Source of the DNA: Streptomyces sp. Isolate_45
Lineage (GTDB): Bacteria; Actinomycetota; Actinomycetes; Streptomycetales; Streptomycetaceae
NCBI RefSeq assembly: GCF_024721315.2
Contig: NZ_JANFAK020000057.1
Location: forward strand, 1 to 47,044
Length of the DNA stretch: 47,044 bases
Direction of reading: 5' to 3'
Shown: in pieces, positions 24,459-32,805 of the stretch
How the letters are laid out: each line of letters opens with the position of its first letter
How positions within the stretch are numbered: position 1 is the stretch's first letter
The notes under the pieces: model-generated
Told to the model about the DNA's origin: nothing
Seen by the model: the letters and a program-made list of their open reading frames with translations, nothing else
Database searches by the model: none
Program-made: the position numbers and the translations under genes

Positions 24459-25428
24459 CGGTGGCGGCGCGGTCATCACGGGCATCGGCAGTTGTCTGCC
24501 GGCGGCCGTGGTCACCAACGAGGAGGTGTCGCGGAACCTGGACACCGACCACGCGTGGATCCACAGCCGTACCGGCATCGCCTCGCGGCGCCGGGTGGCG
24601 TCCGGGATCGAGACGGGCGACCTCGCCGTCACCGCGGGCGCGGCGGCGTTGAAGTCGGCCGGGCGGGACGGCTGCGACCTGGTGCTGTTGGCGACCACGA
24701 CGCCGGACCGCCGCTGCCCCGCCACCGCGCCCCGGGTGGCGGCCGAACTGGGGCTGCGGGTGGCCGCGTTCGACCTCGCCGCCGTCTGCTCGGGCTTCGT
24801 CTACGGGCTCTCCGTGGCCACCTCGATGATCAGCGCGGGGAGCTGCGACAGCGTCCTGCTGATCGGCGCGGACGTCTACTCCTCGATCGTCGACCCCGAC
24901 GACCGGGTGACGGCCCCCCTCTTCGGGGACGGGGCCGGCGCGGTCCTGTTGGAGCGGGGTCGGCCGGACGGGCCGGGCGCGGTGCTCCGTACGGAACTGG
25001 GCAGCGACGGCACCGGGGACGGGCTGATCACGATCCCCAAGGACGGGGCCTATCTGACCATGGACGGCCCGGAGGTCTACAAACGGGCGGTGACGACCAT
25101 GGCGGAATCCGCCCGGTCCGTCGCCGGCCGGGTCGGATGGGACCTCGCGGATATCGATGCGTTTATCGGGCATCAGGCGAACATTCGTATCCTGAAGGCC
25201 GTGGCGAAACGCCTGGGACTGCCGCCGGAACGCGTGATATCGAATATCGAGAACGTCGGGAACACGGCTGCGGCCTCCATTCCGCTGGCGTTGGCGGACG
25301 CCGCCGCGGCCGGCCGGATCAAGGAGGGCGACAAGCTGCTGCTGACCGCCTTCGGAGGTGGCCTGACCTGGGGTTCCTCGGCCGTCGTCTGGACGGGTGC
25401 CGAACCCGTCCACGACGTGCGGGGCTGA
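24442..25428 (+). CDS. fabH4: Beta-ketoacyl-ACP synthase III (FabH4-like)
   Basis: A 328-residue KS III that primes the acyl chain from a short acyl-CoA and malonyl-ACP. The catalytic triad is complete: Cys116 (AAVCSGFVYG), His244 (FIGHQAN) and Asn274 (NVGNTAAAS). The ATG has a GAGAGGAG ribosome binding site inside the end of the hxcO-like gene. In the CDA operon the next gene is hcmO, a second monooxygenase/epoxidase. Here the operon instead ends in a hairpin and is followed by asnO. The last third has slightly lower GC than its neighbours. Confidence 0.91.
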   Translation: MTGPRDGGGAVITGIGSCLPAAVVTNEEVSRNLDTDHAWIHSRTGIASRRRVASGIETGDLAVTAGAAALKSAGRDGCDLVLLATTTPDRRCPATAPRVAAELGLRVAAFDLAAVCSGFVYGLSVATSMISAGSCDSVLLIGADVYSSIVDPDDRVTAPLFGDGAGAVLLERGRPDGPGAVLRTELGSDGTGDGLITIPKDGAYLTMDGPEVYKRAVTTMAESARSVAGRVGWDLADIDAFIGHQANIRILKAVAKRLGLPPERVISNIENVGNTAAASIPLALADAAAAGRIKEGDKLLLTAFGGGLTWGSSAVVWTGAEPVHDVRG

Positions 25429-25430
25429 CG

Positions 25431-25460
25431 GCCGAAAACCCGTCCGGGACGGGTGTCGGC
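25431..25460 (+). terminator. Hairpin between fabH4 and asnO
   Basis: GCCGA (25431-25435) and ACCCGTCC (25438-25445) pair with GGACGGGT (25447-25454) and TCGGC (25456-25460), with a small internal asymmetry. It starts two bases after the fabH stop, so the fab genes and asnO are probably separate units. Confidence 0.6.
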
Positions 25461-25567
25461 AGTGCGGGCGATCGGGCGGCGGTCATGCCGCCTCGATACG
25501 TACCCGATAACGAATTTCCATAGCGTTTCCGGAGAACGGTACACCACTGTGGATGGAGGATTTGAAT

Positions 25568-26560
25568 ATGGCGGTGGCAGCCGGGTATTTGGCAAATCCC
25601 TACGATGTGACGCTCGACCTGAAGGACTCGGAAATGGTCGAGGAGGTCGCCTGGAAACTCGTCACCCACGCGTCGGGCCGGCCCGACGACCCCGACTGGG
25701 TGGCGGCCGCCAGGAACTCCTGGCACGAACTGCCGGTCGCGCTGCGCCGGACGCTGGCCGACTTCCGGCGCGACTCGGGCCCCGACGGCGGACTGGTGCT
25801 GCGCGGGCTCCCGGTCGGCGCCCTGGACCTGCCGGTGACCCCGGACGTCAAGGGGTCCGTCCAGCGGGAGCCTTCGATCGGGGCCGCGGTCCTGCTGATG
25901 GTGGCCTGCGGACTGGGTGACCCGGGGGCGTTCCGGCCGGAGAAGGGCGGGGCCCTCGTCCAGGACGTAGTACCCGTCCCCGGCATGGAGGAGTTCCAGG
26001 GCAACGCGGGCTCGACGCTGCTGACGTTCCACAACGAGAACGTCTTCCACGAGCACCGGCCCGACTTCGTGATGCTGCTGTGCCTGCGCGCCGACCCCGA
26101 GGGCCGGGCGGGCCTGCGTACGGCGAGCATCCGCCAGGTGCTGCCGCTGCTGTCCGCCCCGACCGTCGAGGCCCTGTGGGCGGCGGAGTTCATCACCGAG
26201 CCGCCCCCGTCCTTCGGGATGAACGACTTCCGGGCCGAGCCGGCGCCGGTGCTCAGCGGCGACCCGCTGGACCCCGACATCCGCGTCGACCTGTCCGCGA
26301 CGACCGCGGTGACCGCACGGGCCGCCGAGGCCCTGCGCGTCCTCCAGGAACAGTTCGACCGCCACGCGGCGACCCACCGGCTGCGTCCCGGCGAGCTGGC
26401 CATCGTCGACAACCGGGTCACCGTGCACGGCCGTACCGAATTCACACCGAGATACGACGGCACCGACCGCTGGCTGCAGCGCACCTTCGTGATGACCGAC
26501 CTGCGTCGGTCACGAGGGCTGCGACCGGCCGACGGATACGTGCTGGGAGACCTTCCGTAG
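25568..26560 (+). CDS. asnO: L-asparagine 3-hydroxylase (AsnO), Fe(II)/2-oxoglutarate dependent
   Basis: A 330-residue enzyme of the clavaminate-synthase-like family. The iron ligands fall at His155, Glu157 (TFHNENVFHE) and His287 (VTVHGRT), the same numbers I remember for AsnO of the CDA pathway. The residues I recall as binding Asn in AsnO (Glu125, Asn146, Asp241, Arg305) are also Glu, Asn, Asp and Arg at the same positions. This strongly suggests the same substrate: free L-Asn is hydroxylated at the beta carbon for use by the Asn module of the NRPS. I chose the ATG at 25568 because GGAGG lies seven bases before it. An ATG at 25553 lies upstream of that site. Confidence 0.93.
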   Translation: MAVAAGYLANPYDVTLDLKDSEMVEEVAWKLVTHASGRPDDPDWVAAARNSWHELPVALRRTLADFRRDSGPDGGLVLRGLPVGALDLPVTPDVKGSVQREPSIGAAVLLMVACGLGDPGAFRPEKGGALVQDVVPVPGMEEFQGNAGSTLLTFHNENVFHEHRPDFVMLLCLRADPEGRAGLRTASIRQVLPLLSAPTVEALWAAEFITEPPPSFGMNDFRAEPAPVLSGDPLDPDIRVDLSATTAVTARAAEALRVLQEQFDRHAATHRLRPGELAIVDNRVTVHGRTEFTPRYDGTDRWLQRTFVMTDLRRSRGLRPADGYVLGDLP

Positions 26561-26606
26561 CCGTACCCCCCGCCGGGGCGGGCCCACCGACCGCCGGCAG
26601 CGAGCG

Positions 26607-28508
26607 ATGAGTTGGAGTGCGATGACGAGCATGCAGACCCGGGTGAGGCCGTCCGCTCCGGACACCTCGACGCAGCCGCCCCGGAAGGTTCCGCCCCAGG
26701 CGCCACCACCCGTCAAAGAGGTCGGGCTACGGTCCCTGTTGCCCTATCTCCAGGGGCACTGGCGCACCCTGGGGGCCGTCGCCGTGCTGTCCCTGGCGAC
26801 GACCCTGCTCACCCTCAGCCAGCCGGTCATGACCCGCGAGGTGCTGGCCAACATAGAGGCGGAGCGGCCGGTCGGGTCGCTGGTCGCACTGCTGGTCGCG
26901 GCGCTGCTGGTGGTGGCCGTGCTCAGCGGCTTCCGCGACTACCTGCTCCAGCGCGCCGCCGAGGGCCTGGTGCTCACCGCCCGGCGCCGGCTGGTGGCCC
27001 GACTGCTCCGGATGCCGATCATCGAGTACGACCGGCGTCGTACGGGCGACCTCCTGTCCCGGGTCGGCTCCGACACCACCCTGCTGCGGGCGGTCGTCAC
27101 CTCGGGCCTGTTCGACACCGTCACCAACGTCCTGATGGTCGTGGGCTCCGCGGGCATGATGTTCGTCATCGACCCGACCCTGTTCGCGGCCACGGCCCTC
27201 GGCATCGGCTTGGGCGTCGCCGGGGTCCTCGGACTCGCCCGGCGGGTCCGCGGGGCCTCCCGCGACGCACAGGACCGCATCGGCGAGATGACCGCCGCGG
27301 TCGAGCGGGCGATCTCGGCGGTGCGCACCATCCGCGCCAGCGGCGCCGAGGAGCGCGAGGAGCGGGCCGTCGACGGCTACGCCAAGGACGCCTTCGACGC
27401 GGGCATGCGCATCGCCAAGCTCCAGGCGATGATCAACCCGATCACCTCCACGACGATCCAACTGGCCTTCCTGGTCGTCCTGGGCCTGGGCGGCGCCCGG
27501 GTGGCCAGTGGCGCGATCCAGGTCGGCGACCTGGTCGCCTTCGTCCTCTTCCTCTTCATGCTCTGGTTCCCGCTCGGCCGGGCCCTGAACGGCTACGCCC
27601 GGCTCCAGACCGGACTCGGCGCGCTCCAGCGCATCGAGGAGGTGCTGGTGCTCCCCCAGGAGAGCGACGTCGCCGGCCCCGAGGACCTCGCCGCGGTCCG
27701 CCTCGCCGGCCGGCCGGCTCCGGGCGGGTCCCTGTCCGTCCGGGAGCGCGCCGCCCCGGACGCGCCGCCCGTCCTCGCGCCCGCGATCGAGTTCGACCGG
27801 GTCTCCTTCGGCTACGGCAACGGCGAGACCGTGCTCCGCGACGTGTCGCTGACCGTCGCCCACGGCACCCGCACCGCTCTGGTCGGCCCCTCGGGGGCGG
27901 GCAAGTCCACCCTGCTCTCCCTGGTGGAACGGTTCTACGACGTCACCTCGGGCGCGGTGCGCGTCGGCGGCACCGACGTACGCGAACTGCCGCGCACGCG
28001 GCTGCGCCACTCGCTCGGCTACGTCGAGCAGTCGGCGCCCGTCCTCGCGGGAACCGTGCGGGACAACCTGTCCCTGGCGGCCCCCGGGGCGACGGACGAG
28101 GACATGCGCCGGGTGCTGCGCTCGGTCAACCTGGAACAGGTGATCATGCGGGCCCCCCTCGGTCTGGACACCGAGGTCGGCGAGGGCGGCGTACTGCTCT
28201 CCGGCGGTGAACGCCAGCGGCTGGCCCTGGCGCGGACCTTCCTGGCCGCCCCGCCGATCATGCTGCTCGACGAGGCGACCAGCAACCTCGACGCCCGCAA
28301 CGAGGCGCTCATGAGGAACGCGATCAACGAGGTCATCGCCGATCGCAGCCTGCTCGTGGTGGCGCACCGGCTGTCCACCGTCGTGGACAGCGACCAGATC
28401 GTGGTGCTCGAACACGGCGAGGTCGTCGCCACCGGAAGCCACGACGAACTCACCGACAGCAGCCCCCTCTACCGGGAGCTGGCGAGCCATCAACTGCTGA
28501 TCAAGTAG
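26607..28508 (+). CDS. ABC exporter, fused membrane and ATPase domains
   Basis: A 633-residue half-transporter. After a Pro-rich start of about 40 residues come six membrane helices (about 50-340), then a linker and an ATPase domain: Walker A GPSGAGKST (427-435), signature LSGGE (531-535), Walker B with LLDEAT (553-558) and switch His587. All catalytic residues are present. It would act as a homodimer and most likely exports the lipopeptide or provides self-resistance, as inferred from its place in the cluster beside asnO. The start is uncertain: ATGs at 26607, 26622 and 26631 are possible, and GGAG at 26614 would favour the later ones. Confidence 0.9.
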   Translation: MSWSAMTSMQTRVRPSAPDTSTQPPRKVPPQAPPPVKEVGLRSLLPYLQGHWRTLGAVAVLSLATTLLTLSQPVMTREVLANIEAERPVGSLVALLVAALLVVAVLSGFRDYLLQRAAEGLVLTARRRLVARLLRMPIIEYDRRRTGDLLSRVGSDTTLLRAVVTSGLFDTVTNVLMVVGSAGMMFVIDPTLFAATALGIGLGVAGVLGLARRVRGASRDAQDRIGEMTAAVERAISAVRTIRASGAEEREERAVDGYAKDAFDAGMRIAKLQAMINPITSTTIQLAFLVVLGLGGARVASGAIQVGDLVAFVLFLFMLWFPLGRALNGYARLQTGLGALQRIEEVLVLPQESDVAGPEDLAAVRLAGRPAPGGSLSVRERAAPDAPPVLAPAIEFDRVSFGYGNGETVLRDVSLTVAHGTRTALVGPSGAGKSTLLSLVERFYDVTSGAVRVGGTDVRELPRTRLRHSLGYVEQSAPVLAGTVRDNLSLAAPGATDEDMRRVLRSVNLEQVIMRAPLGLDTEVGEGGVLLSGGERQRLALARTFLAAPPIMLLDEATSNLDARNEALMRNAINEVIADRSLLVVAHRLSTVVDSDQIVVLEHGEVVATGSHDELTDSSPLYRELASHQLLIK

Positions 28509-28670
28509 CCGGTGGCGGCGGCGCCCGGGTCGAAGGGCGGTCCCCGCGCACCTGATGGAAGTCAGGGGCGGGCGACTGTCCTTCGGCAGTGGTGCGTGGC
28601 CCGTTTCGTACCGTACGTTCAGCCGGGGCCGGCCGGGTTCCGGCCATCGGGAACGTGGAGCAAGGGACTC

Positions 28671-31175
28671 ATGAGCGGACGACGCGGGAGCGCTGCCGAG
28701 CAACCGCCCCGCCCGGCCGGGCCGGTACCCGTCCTCGCCTTCCCGGCGGTCCGGGGCGCCGGCCTCACCGCGGCACAGGTGGCCCTCAGGGTCGCCGAGG
28801 AGCCCGGCACCCCAACTCGCCGACCGGCCTTCCGCGTTCTCCGCGCGGTGTTACGGGCCCACCTGCGCACCCGCGCAGGTGCGCTCTCCGGCCTGCTGTG
28901 CCTGGCCGTCATGGTCACCGGACCCGTCCAGGACGCGGTGTTCGTCGCCGTCACGCTCGCCGCCACCGCCCTCGGCGTGCTCCAGGGGGTGCGGGCCCGG
29001 CGGACCACGGAGCGGCTGGCGGCCATGGTGGAGAACCGCCCGTCGGTGTGGCGCGACGGGGAGTTGGTCCCGCTCGGGGTCCGGGACCTCGTCGTCGACG
29101 ACGTCATCGAACTGGGACCGGGGGACCGGATCCTGGTGGACGGGTCGATCGTCGGTGCAGAGGATCTGGAGGTCGACGAGCACGCGGTGCCGGGCGAGGC
29201 GGATCCGGTCGTCAAACAGCGGGGCGACCCGGTCCGGGCGGGCGCCCTCGTCCTGGCCGGCACCGGGGCGTACGCCGTCACCGCCGCGGGCGCCCGCGCC
29301 GCCCGGTCGGGGTCCGCGGCCCGCCCGGACCAGGTCGGGGCGGGCCCGGAGGAGTCCGTACTGGGGCGGAGCCTGACCGCGCAGCTCGCGCACGTCGGCC
29401 ACCTGGTCGTCCCGGCGGCGCTCGTCGCGGTCGTCGGCCAGTGGGTGGTCGGCCGGAGCGACCCGGGGGACGCCGTCCGCCACATGGTCAGCGCGCTGTT
29501 GCCGATGCTTCCGGGAGGCCTGGTGCTGTTCACCTCGATGGCACACTCCGCCGCCGTCGTCCGTCTGGGGCGCCGGCGCTGCCTGGTGCGCGAGTCGTCC
29601 GGGATCGAGGGGATCGGCCGGGTGGACACCGTCGTCATCGGCGCCGACACCCCTCCCGTGCGGGCCGAGCAGGAGGTCGCGGCGGTGCACGTCCTGGACG
29701 AGGAGGCGCCCGTCGCCGCCGTGCTGGGCCTCCTGAGCCGTACGGAGGACCGCCCCGATCCGACGCTGCGGGCCGTCGCCGACCGCTTCCCCGCACCCGG
29801 CCCCGAGGCCGGGCTCGGCCTCCGGGGCCGGACCTGCGGACCGTCCCCCCACCCCGGGTGGAGCGGCGTGAGCGTCATCGGCGACGACGGCCCCCGGACG
29901 TGGCTGCTCGGCGCCCCCGACCGGCTGCTGCCCGGCTGGCACTCGCTGCGCGTCGTCGCCGACTCCTACGGGGCCAAGGGCCTGCACGTCCTGGTCCTGG
30001 CCCGCTCCGGGGCGGGCCTCGCCGCCCTCCTCACCGACCCGGACGCGGTGCCCGACCACGCGGAACCCGTAGCGCTGGTGGCGCTCGGGCCGCGGGTCGC
30101 CCCGGAGACCGCCGAGGCCGCGTGCCGCCTGGACGGGCAGGGCGTCGCCGTACGGACCCTGCCCGAGCGGACCGGCCCGGGGCGCGGCCCGGACCTCGTC
30201 GCCGACCTCCGGGCGCGCGGTCGGCGCGTCGCCGTGGTCGGCCACGGCGCCCTGGACCTCCCGGCGCTGCGGCAGGGCGACACCGCCGTCTCCTCGGGCT
30301 CGGGGACGGCCGCCGCCCGGGACGCGGCGCAGCTCGTGCTGCTCGGACCGGCCCTGCCGGGGTTGCCCTCCGTCGTCGCCGAGGGCCGGCGGCTCATCGG
30401 CGGCGTCGAACGGATCGCCGTCCTCTTCCTGACCAAGGCGGTGTACGGGGCGCTGCTGACCCTGGCCGTCGTCGCGGGCGGGGTCCCGTACCCGTTCCTG
30501 CCGCGGCAGCACGCCCTCGTCGCCTCCCTCGCCGTGGTCCTCCCGGCGCTGTTCCTGGTGTTCGTCCGGGGCCGGGGGACGGACCGGCTGGCCACGCCCT
30601 TCGCGGGCCGGGGGCTTCGCTTCGCCGTTCCCGCGGGCGCCCTGACCGCCGCCGCCACCTGTGGCGCGTACGTGGCGGCGGGTCCGGTCCACGGCGGTGA
30701 CGCGCGCGCCGCGTCCGCCGCCGGCCTGCTCGGCCTCTTCCTCGTCAGCCTGTGGGTCCTGGCCCTGCTCGTGCGGCCCTTCGGGGCGCGGGGGTTGCTG
30801 CTGGCCGGTGGCGCCGCAGGGGTGTTCCTGGCCGTGCTGCTGGTGCCGCCGCTGCGGGAGTTCTTCCTGATCGCGCCCGCCGGCGCCGCGGCGACCTGGA
30901 CCGCCGTGGGCTTCGCGGTGGTCGCCGGCCTGGGCCTGGAGGCCGTGTGGGCCGTTCTGCGGCGCCGCACCCCGGCCCCGCCGGCGGCCGCCGACGCGCA
31001 GGGGCCTCCCGGTCCGTGGGCCGGGAGGCCCCCGCGCGTGCGTTCTGTCCGCCCCCGTCAGGGAGCCCAGGCCCCGACCCGCTCGCGGACCAGGTCCCAG
31101 GCGGTGTCCAGTCGGGCGGCGCGGGCCCGCGACGCCTCGTCGGTGAAACGGGAGTGGGCCCGCCGCTCGCGGTAG
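28671..31175 (+). CDS. Inactive P-type ATPase homologue (membrane protein)
   Basis: An 834-residue protein with P-type ATPase layout: helices near 70-105, an actuator-like domain (DVIELGPGDRILVDGS), helices near 240-295, a cytoplasmic P/N-like region and a C-terminal helix bundle (580-765). Every catalytic motif has decayed. TGES reads PGEA (174-177); DKTGT reads GADTP, so the phosphorylated Asp is Gly324; TGDGVND reads VGHGALD, with His525 for Asp; the membrane PEGL reads PGGL. It cannot pump by the usual cycle, so a scaffold, sensor or regulatory role in resistance or export is possible. Leu61 is a TTA codon. The last 55 or so residues run through a strong hairpin and overlap the convergent gene, which is unusual. 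Ribosome binding site AAGGGA. Confidence 0.82.
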   Translation: MSGRRGSAAEQPPRPAGPVPVLAFPAVRGAGLTAAQVALRVAEEPGTPTRRPAFRVLRAVLRAHLRTRAGALSGLLCLAVMVTGPVQDAVFVAVTLAATALGVLQGVRARRTTERLAAMVENRPSVWRDGELVPLGVRDLVVDDVIELGPGDRILVDGSIVGAEDLEVDEHAVPGEADPVVKQRGDPVRAGALVLAGTGAYAVTAAGARAARSGSAARPDQVGAGPEESVLGRSLTAQLAHVGHLVVPAALVAVVGQWVVGRSDPGDAVRHMVSALLPMLPGGLVLFTSMAHSAAVVRLGRRRCLVRESSGIEGIGRVDTVVIGADTPPVRAEQEVAAVHVLDEEAPVAAVLGLLSRTEDRPDPTLRAVADRFPAPGPEAGLGLRGRTCGPSPHPGWSGVSVIGDDGPRTWLLGAPDRLLPGWHSLRVVADSYGAKGLHVLVLARSGAGLAALLTDPDAVPDHAEPVALVALGPRVAPETAEAACRLDGQGVAVRTLPERTGPGRGPDLVADLRARGRRVAVVGHGALDLPALRQGDTAVSSGSGTAAARDAAQLVLLGPALPGLPSVVAEGRRLIGGVERIAVLFLTKAVYGALLTLAVVAGGVPYPFLPRQHALVASLAVVLPALFLVFVRGRGTDRLATPFAGRGLRFAVPAGALTAAATCGAYVAAGPVHGGDARAASAAGLLGLFLVSLWVLALLVRPFGARGLLLAGGAAGVFLAVLLVPPLREFFLIAPAGAAATWTAVGFAVVAGLGLEAVWAVLRRRTPAPPAAADAQGPPGPWAGRPPRVRSVRPRQGAQAPTRSRTRSQAVSSRAARARDASSVKREWARRSR
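31001..31032. terminator. 12-bp hairpin inside the 3' end of the pseudo-ATPase frame
   Basis: GGGGCCTCCCGG (31001-31012) and its complement (31021-31032) have an 8-base loop. It lies just beyond the stop of the convergent phosphotransferase gene, where a bidirectional terminator is expected, but inside the annotated plus-strand frame. Confidence 0.75.
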
Positions 31176-31954
31176 AGCAGCAGGGTCAGGTTCACCAGGA
31201 ACCCGGCGACCTCCGCAGGGGGGACGCCGGGTCCGGCGGCCACCGCGTCGATCCGCTCGCGGGCCCCCGGCACCTCGCCCAGCAGCAACCACAGCTGCGC
31301 CAGGTCCGCGCCGGGCAGGAACACGGCGGCGCTCGCCCAGTCGATCAGGGCGTGCCCGCCGCCGGCGCGCACGACGTTCGCGAGGACGAGGTCCCCGTGC
31401 CCGATCTCCCGCGGCGGCCCGGCCGACTCCAGCAGCCGGACCACGGCCGCCCCGTGCGCGCCGTCGAGGTCGCCCCGGGCGATGACGCCGTCGAGCATCG
31501 GCCGGTAGTCGACGTGCCAGGAGGCGGGTACGTCGGGGCGCCAGCCGCGCAGCCGCCGTACGGCGTCGAGGACTCCCGTCAGGTCCGCGTCCGGCACCGG
31601 GGCGGCCGGGAACCGCTCCGGTGCCACCACCCCGCCCGGCAGCCGTTCCAGTACCAGTACCGCGTGCTCCCGGTCGGAGGCGAAGCGCCGGGGTACCGCC
31701 ACGGGCGGCGGCGACTCGTCGAACAGGTCGTACGCCTCGATCTCGCGCAGGCTCTGCCGGCGCCATTCGGGCGTGCGCACCTTCGCGACCACCGCCGTGC
31801 CCTCCAGTTCGCCGGAGACCACGAGTGAGGTGCGGCTGCGGTAGACGACCGAGGCCGGCCGCAGCGCCGGGCACACTTCCAGGATCCGGTCCAGGAGTTC
31901 CCGCTCGCCCTCGGCGAGGCCCTGCGGGACGGTCGGGGGGTTTGCCTTCAGCAC
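31058..31954 (-). CDS. hasP: HasP-like hydroxyasparagine phosphotransferase (APH fold)
   Basis: A 298-residue kinase of the aminoglycoside-phosphotransferase family. Visible are the ATP Lys58 (VVAKVR), the catalytic loop HGDLVLAN (186-193, with Asp188 and Asn193) and the metal-binding Asp205 in LIDWASA. In CDA the equivalent gene (HasP, SCO3234 from memory) is required for phosphorylation of 3-hydroxyasparagine at position 9. Its partner AsnO is encoded nearby here, so the same role is likely. Antibiotic or self-resistance phosphorylation is the main alternative. The GTG start follows GAGGAG. It is the last gene of the NRPS operon, 10 bases after the hydrolase. Confidence 0.87.
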   Translation of the reverse strand: MLKANPPTVPQGLAEGERELLDRILEVCPALRPASVVYRSRTSLVVSGELEGTAVVAKVRTPEWRRQSLREIEAYDLFDESPPPVAVPRRFASDREHAVLVLERLPGGVVAPERFPAAPVPDADLTGVLDAVRRLRGWRPDVPASWHVDYRPMLDGVIARGDLDGAHGAAVVRLLESAGPPREIGHGDLVLANVVRAGGGHALIDWASAAVFLPGADLAQLWLLLGEVPGARERIDAVAAGPGVPPAEVAGFLVNLTLLLYRERRAHSRFTDEASRARAARLDTAWDLVRERVGAWAP

Positions 31955-31964
31955 GGTGTGCTCC

Positions 31965-32801
31965 TCACGTCCGTAGGAAGCCGATGAGGCTCTTGTTGAC
32001 GGCTTCCGGCTGCTCCAGGTAGCCGTAGTGCCCGCAGTCGGGCAGGACCTCGAACTCCGCGCCGGGGATCGCCTCGGCGACCTCCCGGCCGAGCCGGGGC
32101 GGTGAGATGAGGTCGTCCTCGAAGGCGATGACCCGGGTCGGGACCCGGATGTCCCGGTAGGCCGTGCGCCGGTCCGACCCGACGGTGATGCCCAGGTGGG
32201 CCCGGCTGCCGGGCCCGGAGGCCCGGGTCAGCTCCAGCAGGTCGAGCCAGTCGCGGGCCCGCTGGTCGTCGTCGAGGGTGGTGGGCGACAGCATCTGCAT
32301 CGCCTCGATGACCGCCTCGTACGAGGCGGGCAACCGGACGTCCGTGTCGTACAGCTCGATCTCGGCGCGGGACAGCGCGCTGCGGACCGCGTCCGCGCGG
32401 CCCCGGGTGGCCATCAGGACGAGACGGTCGACGAGTTCGGGCCGGGCCAGGGCGAGTTCCTGGGCGACGTAGGCGCCCATCGAGGTGCCGACGACCTGGC
32501 ATGGGCCCAGCCGCAGTTCCTCGATCAGCGCGGCCGTGTCGGCGACCAGGTCGGCCAGGCCGAAGCCGCCGGCGCACTCGTCGCTCGGGGCGATGCCCCG
32601 GTTGTCGAAGGTGATGACGCGCAGCCCCGCGGCGACCAGGGCCGGTACCTGGTGCAGGTGCCAGGCCCGGCCCTTGCTGCCCGAGCCCATGATGAGCAGG
32701 ACGGCGGGCGCGGTGCCGCCGGAGCCGGTCGGTACGGCGGGCTTGTCGGCCGGGTCGTCGTAGTAATGGAGTCGGATGCCGTTGACGTCGATGAGGGGCA
32801 T
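31965..32801 (-). CDS. Alpha/beta hydrolase of the lipopeptide cluster
   Basis: A 278-residue alpha/beta hydrolase with nucleophile elbow GTSMG (Ser107), an acid region FEDDLISPP and a catalytic His in PDCGHYGYLEQPE. It begins four bases after the NRPS stop, so it is co-expressed. The CDA cluster has a hydrolase in the same place (SCO3233, from memory). It may be a proofreading or editing hydrolase, or a tailoring or resistance enzyme. It lacks the compact type II thioesterase signature, so I do not call it a TEII. Confidence 0.85.
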   Translation of the reverse strand: MPLIDVNGIRLHYYDDPADKPAVPTGSGGTAPAVLLIMGSGSKGRAWHLHQVPALVAAGLRVITFDNRGIAPSDECAGGFGLADLVADTAALIEELRLGPCQVVGTSMGAYVAQELALARPELVDRLVLMATRGRADAVRSALSRAEIELYDTDVRLPASYEAVIEAMQMLSPTTLDDDQRARDWLDLLELTRASGPGSRAHLGITVGSDRRTAYRDIRVPTRVIAFEDDLISPPRLGREVAEAIPGAEFEVLPDCGHYGYLEQPEAVNKSLIGFLRT

Positions 32802-32805
32802 GGCG

